Shown piece after piece: positions 32,473 to 35,749 of a DNA stretch of 35,749 bases (positions are counted from its first letter, which is position 1; every line of letters starts with the position of its first letter). A program made the translations under genes and the position numbers. The DNA is taken from NCBI GenBank assembly GCA_947455025.1, contig CANGLU010000027.1, forward strand, positions 1 through 35,749. The letters run 5' to 3'. This DNA comes from Hyphomicrobiales bacterium (GTDB lineage: Bacteria; Pseudomonadota; Alphaproteobacteria; Rhizobiales; Beijerinckiaceae). The notes under the pieces are model-generated. The model had not been told where the DNA came from, ran no database searches, and saw only the letters and a program-made list of their open reading frames with translations.

Positions 32473-35010
32473 ATGAGTGAGCGCTTCGACACCGTGGGAA
32501 TGCCCGCTTCGCCGGCTAATGTGGCCTTTCGTGCCTTGAGCTTTATCGCCATTGGCCTGATGATTGTGGGCGTGGCGCTGATTATTTTTGGTTTTGTTGG
32601 TGCGGCAACGGATCGCGACGGGCTTATGTTAGGCGCTGCTGCGGCGTTAATTGTATGTGTTTTAGGCATCGTCGCGTGGTTTGGCAGGCGACGCGATGGC
32701 GAAACCGCGAAAGCCATCACTGCGCGAATCGCTGAAACGACGGGTGAGGGATTTTTGGTGGTCGAGCAGGCCTCCAAGCGGGTTCTTTACGCCAATCAGG
32801 CTTATTTGAAACTGATTGGCGTTAAGGGCGAACGTTCGGTCTCGCCGGGTACGGTGCCAAGCATTGATTGCGTGTTTGGTGCGGCAACCGAGGCGGCGCA
32901 ACCGATTTACCGTTTGTCGATGTTGGCGAATGCCGGACAGGAGGGCCATGAGGATGTCCGGCTAATTAACGGTTTAACGGCATCTGGCCCGACATGGTAT
33001 CGCGTTCGTACCGCACCAATGCCATCGTCTTCGCGGCGTAAGCTGGTCTTGTGGAGCGTGAGCGACATTACGCGGGAGCGCGAAAGACAGGAAAACGTCT
33101 TTCAAGAATTGCAATATGCCATTGATTATCTTGATCACGCGCCAGCGGGCTTCTTATCGCTCAATCCAGAAGGTGATGTCGTTTATTTGAATGCTACGCT
33201 CGCGCAGTGGCTTGGACATGATCTCGCCGATTTTGCTTCGTCAAAGCTGAAATGGGTTGATCTTGTGCCTGCGAATGGGGAGGCTTTATTGGCGCCCAAG
33301 CATGGGCGGCCCGGGGAAACGCATACCGAAACGATTGATCTTGATTTTAGGACCGTTACAGAAAAGCTCATTCCTGTTCGTTTAATCCATCAGGTTATTT
33401 TTGATTCCCTCGGACATCAGGGTGCCAGCCGCACTTTGGTTCTTGATCGCTCGGCGGGTGCGCCAGCCGATGAGGCGCAGCGGATTGCCGAAGTTCGGTT
33501 TACGCGATTTTTTAATAACTCACCTTTCGGCATCGCGACGGTCAGTTCCGAAGGCCATATTTTGCGGATGAACCCAACCTTTGCTCGGCTTTTGCCGAAA
33601 CAAGATGGAGCGGGTTTTGAAAATGCCAAACCATCGCTTTGGTCCATCATTCCCGATAGTGAACTTAACGCCCTTCAATCCAGGCTTCAGCTCGCTTTGG
33701 ACGGCAAAGGCGATTTGCCGCCGCTTGATTTGCAGCTCGCGCTCGATAACCGTTCAGCCCGTATCTATGTCATTAATTTTAATGTCGGCGGAACCCATAG
33801 CGAAGAAGCCATCGTCTATGTGCTGGATACAACCGATCAGCGCGCGTTAGAGGCCCAATTTGCCCAAGCGCAGAAAATGCAAGCCGTTGGCGAATTGGCT
33901 GGTGGTGTTGCCCACGACTTCAACAATGTCTTGCAGGGCATATTAGGGTATGCGGATTTGTTGTTGGCCAATCACCGTCCAACCGATCCGTCCTTTCAGG
34001 ACATTATGCAAATTAAGCAAAATGCTAACCGTGCGGCGGGGTTGGTGCGTCATCTTTTGGCGTTTTCTCGGCGGCAAACGCTGCGGCCCGTCGTGGTTCA
34101 CTTTACAGAAGTGCTCTCCGATCTCTCAACCTTGTTAAAGCGCCTGCTTGGGCAGCGCGTTGAACTTGATGTGCGCCATGACCGGGATTTGTGGCCGGTA
34201 AAGGCGGATCCGACCCAATTCGAGCAGGTTATTGTCAATCTCGCGGTTAATGCGCGTGATGCCATGCCAAATGGCGGACATTTAAATATCCGCACCTCCA
34301 ATGTAACGGCAGCCGCCTGTCGTGCGCTTGGCGATTCAACCATTCCGCCGGCGGACTATGTGATGGTGGAAATCACCGATACGGGCGAGGGTATCCAGGC
34401 CGATATTTTGGATAAAATATTCGAGCCCTTTTTTACAACCAAAGAAGTGGGCAAAGGCACGGGCCTTGGGCTTTCGATGGTTTACGGTTTCGTGAAACAA
34501 TCCGGCGGTTATATTGTCTGCGACAGTACGGTTGGGCAGGGAACGAGGTTCCGTATTTTGCTGCCGCGCTTTATTGCCACCGAGCAGGCGGCACCGCAGC
34601 CCGAAGAAATTGCCGTTCAAAAACCAGCCATTGTTGACCTTTCGGGGCAGGGGACGGTTCTGCTGGTGGAAGATGAGGATGCGGTCAGGGCTTTCGGTGC
34701 CAGGGCGCTTTCCCAGCGGGGATACAAGGTTCTGGAAGCCGCATCTGGCATCGAGGCGCTCGAGGTGCTTGAGGAAAATGACCGTCAAGTCGACCTTATT
34801 GTATCGGATGTTGTAATGCCCGAAATGGACGGGCCGACCTTTTTGCGGGAAGCCCGGGCCCGGGGCATTACCGCCAAGATCATCTTTGTTTCGGGCTATG
34901 CCGAGGAAGCCTTTAGCAAAAACCTGCCCGAGGGCGAGGAATTTGGCTTCCTGCCCAAGCCATTTTCACTCAAGCAATTGATCGAGACCGTTAAGGCGGC
35001 GATTAGCTGA
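32473..35010 (+). CDS. cckA: Hybrid histidine kinase CckA (CtrA phosphorelay)
   Basis: An 845-aa membrane hybrid kinase at the top of the CckA-ChpT-CtrA relay. Two membrane helices lie at about 17-37 and 47-68. PAS-like domains fill about 75-455, including [19 protein letters not shown] and [17 protein letters not shown]. The HisKA box has His481 ([20 protein letters not shown]), the HDFNN form typical of CckA. The ATP-binding domain shows the N box ([13 protein letters not shown]), G1 (ITDTGEGI), F (EPFFTT) and G2 ([13 protein letters not shown]). A C-terminal receiver follows with Asp779 ([12 protein letters not shown]) and the LPKPFS lysine. All catalytic residues are present. It lies 11 bp after flhB and may share the flgB transcript. 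Confidence 0.95.
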   Translation: MSERFDTVGMPASPANVAFRALSFIAIGLMIVGVALIIFGFVGAATDRDGLMLGAAAALIVCVLGIVAWFGRRRDGETAKAITARIAETTGEGFLVVEQASKRVLYANQAYLKLIGVKGERSVSPGTVPSIDCVFGAATEAAQPIYRLSMLANAGQEGHEDVRLINGLTASGPTWYRVRTAPMPSSSRRKLVLWSVSDITRERERQENVFQELQYAIDYLDHAPAGFLSLNPEGDVVYLNATLAQWLGHDLADFASSKLKWVDLVPANGEALLAPKHGRPGETHTETIDLDFRTVTEKLIPVRLIHQVIFDSLGHQGASRTLVLDRSAGAPADEAQRIAEVRFTRFFNNSPFGIATVSSEGHILRMNPTFARLLPKQDGAGFENAKPSLWSIIPDSELNALQSRLQLALDGKGDLPPLDLQLALDNRSARIYVINFNVGGTHSEEAIVYVLDTTDQRALEAQFAQAQKMQAVGELAGGVAHDFNNVLQGILGYADLLLANHRPTDPSFQDIMQIKQNANRAAGLVRHLLAFSRRQTLRPVVVHFTEVLSDLSTLLKRLLGQRVELDVRHDRDLWPVKADPTQFEQVIVNLAVNARDAMPNGGHLNIRTSNVTAAACRALGDSTIPPADYVMVEITDTGEGIQADILDKIFEPFFTTKEVGKGTGLGLSMVYGFVKQSGGYIVCDSTVGQGTRFRILLPRFIATEQAAPQPEEIAVQKPAIVDLSGQGTVLLVEDEDAVRAFGARALSQRGYKVLEAASGIEALEVLEENDRQVDLIVSDVVMPEMDGPTFLREARARGITAKIIFVSGYAEEAFSKNLPEGEEFGFLPKPFSLKQLIETVKAAIS

Positions 35011-35049
35011 TAACCCTTTATAAGTCTCGATAATGGCTTTTTTAAATGA

Positions 35050-35064
35050 GAACAAAAATAGAAC
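35050..35064 (+). promoter_or_regulatory. LexA (SOS) box of recA
   Basis: GAAC-AAAAATA-GAAC is the direct-repeat SOS box of alphaproteobacteria (GAAC-N7-GAAC, the same as GTTC-N7-GTTC on the other strand), 86 bp before the recA ATG. A third GAAC half-site lies at 35075-35078. A TTGCAT just after the box (35065-35070) is a possible -35 element, with an AT-rich ATAAT stretch at 35091-35095. LexA repression of recA is expected from known alphaproteobacterial regulation. Confidence 0.8.
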
Positions 35065-35150
35065 TTGCATATGAGAACAAATCGTGATCAATAATTTTTC
35101 AAGCTTCCGCTTTGAGACTCATATTTGGCTCTGTCATAAGGATCCGTACA

Positions 35151-35749
35151 ATGTCGCAACCCTCCCTCCGTCTCGTTGAAGGTCAATCCATGGATAAGTC
35201 TAAAGCACTTGATGCCGCGCTCTCTCAAATTGAAAGGGCCTTTGGTAAGGGCTCGATCATGCGGCTCGGCAAGAATGAAAAATCGGTCGAGATTGAGACG
35301 GTTTCAACCGGGTCATTGGGGCTGGACATCGCGTTGGGCGTGGGTGGTTTGCCCCGTGGACGGGTGATCGAAATTTACGGTCCTGAATCATCGGGTAAAA
35401 CAACGCTGGCGCTCCATACGGTTGCCGAGGCGCAGAAAAAGGGCGGCGTTTGCGCCTTTATCGATGCCGAGCATGCGCTCGATCCGATCTACGCCAAGAA
35501 ATTAGGCGTCAATTTGGAAGATCTGCTAATTTCCCAGCCTGATACGGGTGAGCAGGCCTTGGAAATTTGCGATACGCTGGTTCGCTCAGGCGCGATTGAC
35601 GTCCTTGTCATCGATTCGGTGGCAGCCTTGGTGCCCCGCGCTGAAATTGAAGGCGAGATGGGCGATGTGCAGCCGGGCTTGCAGGCCCGCTTGATGAGCC
35701 AGGCCTTGCGCAAGCTGACGGCTTCGATTTCGCGGTCAAATTGCATGGT
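35151..35749 (+). CDS. recA: Recombinase RecA (5' part, cut by window edge)
   Basis: An open frame from ATG 35151 to the window end, about 199 codons of a protein normally about 350 aa. AAGGAT lies 7 bp before the ATG. It has the alphaproteobacterial N-terminus [20 protein letters not shown], then [16 protein letters not shown], Walker A GPESSGKT at residues 77-84, EHALDP, the Walker B strand [20 protein letters not shown] and the L2 neighbourhood up to ASISRSNCM. RecA coats single-stranded DNA, drives strand exchange and triggers LexA cleavage. The C-terminus lies beyond the window. Confidence 0.97.
   Translation, partial: MSQPSLRLVEGQSMDKSKALDAALSQIERAFGKGSIMRLGKNEKSVEIETVSTGSLGLDIALGVGGLPRGRVIEIYGPESSGKTTLALHTVAEAQKKGGVCAFIDAEHALDPIYAKKLGVNLEDLLISQPDTGEQALEICDTLVRSGAIDVLVIDSVAALVPRAEIEGEMGDVQPGLQARLMSQALRKLTASISRSNCM

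Noticed and set aside
1-35749. CRISPR array, rRNA genes or insertion sequences
   Set aside because: No regularly spaced repeats, no rRNA-like stretches and no transposase motifs were seen in the window.

Overview
The window reads as an alphaproteobacterial chromosome segment, probably Rhodospirillales-like (genus not assignable by eye). The evidence is FliX divergent from flgI, a DUF6468-MotE-TPR string behind fliL-fliM, a CckA-type hybrid kinase, several CtrA-like TTAA-N7-TTAA boxes, and an alphaproteobacterial GAAC-N7-GAAC SOS box in front of recA.

Positions 1-5628 are the right end of an integrated mobile element. Six minus-strand genes, close together or overlapping, run leftward from a tyrosine integrase: integrase, an unknown 238-aa protein, an AlpA/excisionase-like HTH protein, an unknown 244-aa protein, a phage-type family A DNA polymerase, and a partial gene cut by the window edge. 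To the right of the integrase lies a 46-bp 3' fragment of tRNA-Glu(TTC), the likely att duplicate. The intact tRNA-Glu and the rest of the element should lie left of position 1.

Positions 5723-12119 hold accessory chromosomal genes: a Gfo/Idh/MocA oxidoreductase broken by one in-frame TAA, a protein with ten EF-hand-like loops, a second intact oxidoreductase, the Mg2+ transporter MgtE, and a GH25 lysozyme-like lipoprotein.

Positions 12290-32461 are a large flagellar cluster. Minus-strand units are flagellin, a FlaG-like gene, flgI-flgJ-flgN, flgF-flgG-flgA-flgH and fliO-fliP. Plus-strand units are fliX, dksA, fliL-fliM-DUF6468-motE-TPR and flgB-flgC-fliE-fliQ-fliR-flhB. Together they encode rod, rings, part of the switch, the export gate and the filament. 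CtrA-like boxes lie before fliL, flgB and flagellin, with a weaker one before fliX. A -24/-12 sigma54-type promoter lies before flgF. This matches the Caulobacter logic of CtrA-driven early genes and sigma54-driven later genes.

cckA follows flhB directly and may be read from the same operon. It encodes the kinase at the top of the CtrA phosphorelay, so the kinase gene sits at the end of an operon that carries a CtrA box. The window ends in recA, preceded by an SOS box and truncated at the right edge.
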